Origin: an uncultured Lachnospiraceae bacterium
GTDB lineage: Bacteria > Bacillota_A > Clostridia > Lachnospirales > Lachnospiraceae
Assembly: GCA_902767195.1 (NCBI GenBank)
Contig: CACXGS010000389.1
Location: forward strand, 1 to 5,780
DNA: 5,780 nucleotides
Direction: 5' to 3'
Positions 4,873 to 5,780 of this stretch are shown here, one piece after another. Numbering within the stretch: position 1 is the stretch's first letter; the number at the start of each line of letters is the position of its first letter. A program made the translations under genes and the position numbers. Under the pieces are notes generated by a model that ran no database searches, was not told where the DNA came from, and worked only from the letters and a program-made list of their open reading frames with translations.

Positions 4873-5685
4873 ATGATAAAAATATGGGATGTTACGATCC
4901 CCGAGCTGACCGGCGACCAACCCCGGCGAGCTTATGTCTACCTGCCTGATTCCTACGGGCAGGAACCGGACCGGCGGTACCCGGTACTCTACATGTTTGA
5001 CGGGCACAATGTTTTCTATGATTCCCACGCCACCTACGGCACAAGCTGGGGTATGAAGGAATACATGGAGCAGACTGAGACACAGCTTATCGTTGCTGCT
5101 GTGGAATGCAACCACGGCCCGGACAATGCGCGGATCTGCGAATATTCCCCCTACTCTTTCAGCAATTCCTACTTCGGTTCCATCCGGGGACTGGGAGATG
5201 TCTATATGCAGTGGCTGATCCGGGAATTCAAGCCCATGATCGACAGAGACTATCGTACCCTTCCCGGCCGGGAGCATACCATGATCGCCGGCAGTTCCAT
5301 GGGAGGGCTGATGAGTTTATATGCGGTACTGAAGTATAATCATATATTTTCCAGAGCCGCCTGTCTTTCCTCATCCGTTCTTTTCTGTGCCGATGACATG
5401 GACCGGCTGGTCCGCCAGGCAGAACTGGACCGGGATACGATCATTTATCTTGATGCCGGATCCGAGGAGATGGGCTATTACAGTGAACAGATCGAAGCAT
5501 ACATCCGGATCATAGCCTCTCTGCTGCGCCGGGGCATCTTTCTGGAGACCAGGATTATTCCGGGAGGCACTCACAGCGAGGCAAGCTGGAGACGCCAGAT
5601 TCCCTTCTTTATGAACACGTTACTTTATGAACATTCTTCCACAGACGAAGATACGAAAACAAATGAACAGGCAAAGGTGAGTTAA
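4873..5685 (+). CDS. Esterase_D-type alpha/beta hydrolase
   Basis: A 270-residue protein of the putative esterase family (Esterase_D, PF00756 type), expected to hydrolyse carboxylic esters, for example acetyl or feruloyl groups or other acyl esters. The fold markers are in order: RRAYVYLPDSY near the start, YPVLYMFDGHNVF (36-48) with the usual oxyanion-region DGHN/DGQN, the nucleophile elbow G140-S-S142-M-G-G with catalytic Ser142, YLDAGSEE with the likely acid Asp194, and GGTHSEASWR with catalytic His234. The catalytic triad is therefore complete. There is no signal peptide, so it should be cytosolic. GGAG lies 8 bases before the ATG. The C-terminal 15 or so residues are Thr/Glu/Lys-rich and probably disordered. 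The next gene begins 3 bases later, indicating co-transcription. The substrate cannot be told from sequence. Confidence 0.93.
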   Translation: MIKIWDVTIPELTGDQPRRAYVYLPDSYGQEPDRRYPVLYMFDGHNVFYDSHATYGTSWGMKEYMEQTETQLIVAAVECNHGPDNARICEYSPYSFSNSYFGSIRGLGDVYMQWLIREFKPMIDRDYRTLPGREHTMIAGSSMGGLMSLYAVLKYNHIFSRAACLSSSVLFCADDMDRLVRQAELDRDTIIYLDAGSEEMGYYSEQIEAYIRIIASLLRRGIFLETRIIPGGTHSEASWRRQIPFFMNTLLYEHSSTDEDTKTNEQAKVS

Positions 5686-5688
5686 GTT

Positions 5689-5780
5689 ATGGATAAACAT
5701 TATATGACATATTACAGTAATTTTCTGAACAGGGATATGGAGATGAACATCTACGGTTACGCAGGACGTCCCGTATTATA
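5689..5780 (+). CDS. second esterase-family hydrolase, N-terminal fragment
   Basis: The reading frame opens with ATG 3 bases after the previous stop and stays open to the window edge, giving 30 residues. The text Y-Y-S-N-F-L-N-R-D-M-E-M-N-I-Y-G-Y-A-G-R-P-V-L matches the beginning of esterase-like alpha/beta hydrolases as I remember them, where a beta hairpin with R-D-M-E precedes GHAG/GYAG-x-PV-L-x-FP. AAAGGTGA (5673-5680), inside the end of the previous gene, serves as ribosome binding site about 8 bases upstream. The catalytic part lies outside the window, so the call rests on a short segment. It is cut by the window edge; nothing suggests it is broken. Confidence 0.65.
   Translation, partial: MDKHYMTYYSNFLNRDMEMNIYGYAGRPVL

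Noticed and set aside
4819..5277. A 152-codon minus-strand frame opposite the esterase gene
   Set aside because: It is antisense to a hydrolase with a complete catalytic triad and has no recognisable motif.

Overview
The window looks like a chromosomal piece from a Clostridia-class Firmicute, most likely a Lachnospiraceae-type gut bacterium. Reasons: moderate GC content by eye, strong AGGAGG-type ribosome binding sites, a tRNA-Ala(CGC) gene without an encoded CCA end, and protein styles (a radical SAM/SPASM enzyme beside a Cys-Ala-rich protein, a small acidic lipoprotein, Esterase_D-type hydrolases) that I associate with that family. The genus cannot be told from this sequence alone. I see no mobile element, CRISPR array or phage gene.

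Layout. Positions 4-76 hold tRNA-Ala(CGC) on the minus strand. Five genes on the minus strand follow, given here in transcription order: acylphosphatase (4612-4337), an unrecognised lipoprotein (4277-3621), a radical SAM/SPASM enzyme (3557-2160), a membrane protein with a zinc ribbon and a Cys-Ala-rich tail (2160-883), and a metallo-beta-lactamase-fold hydrolase (840-199). The series ends at a hairpin terminator around 146-178. The gaps are 59, 63, -1 and 42 bases and I see no convincing internal terminator, so one long transcript from the candidate promoter at 4690-4718 is possible, though internal promoters are not excluded. On the plus strand, across a 260-base divergent intergenic region, an Esterase_D-type alpha/beta hydrolase (4873-5685) is followed 3 bases later by the start of a second, probably related, hydrolase cut by the window edge.

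The centre of interest is the pair at 883-3557. The radical SAM gene and the Cys-Ala gene overlap by one base (TGATG), and the ribosome binding site of the second lies inside the last codons of the first. The second protein is predicted to have a signal peptide, an extracytoplasmic domain, one membrane segment, a four-cysteine zinc ribbon and a tail with ten cysteines in 31 residues, mostly as Cys-Ala and Cys-Ala-Ser units. Predicted topology puts that tail in the cytosol, where the radical SAM enzyme works. The natural hypothesis is that the enzyme modifies the tail, for example by thioether cross-linking, or builds a metal site on it, making a membrane-anchored modified protein rather than an exported small peptide. 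This is inference: sequence and gene order support it, but nothing here proves it.
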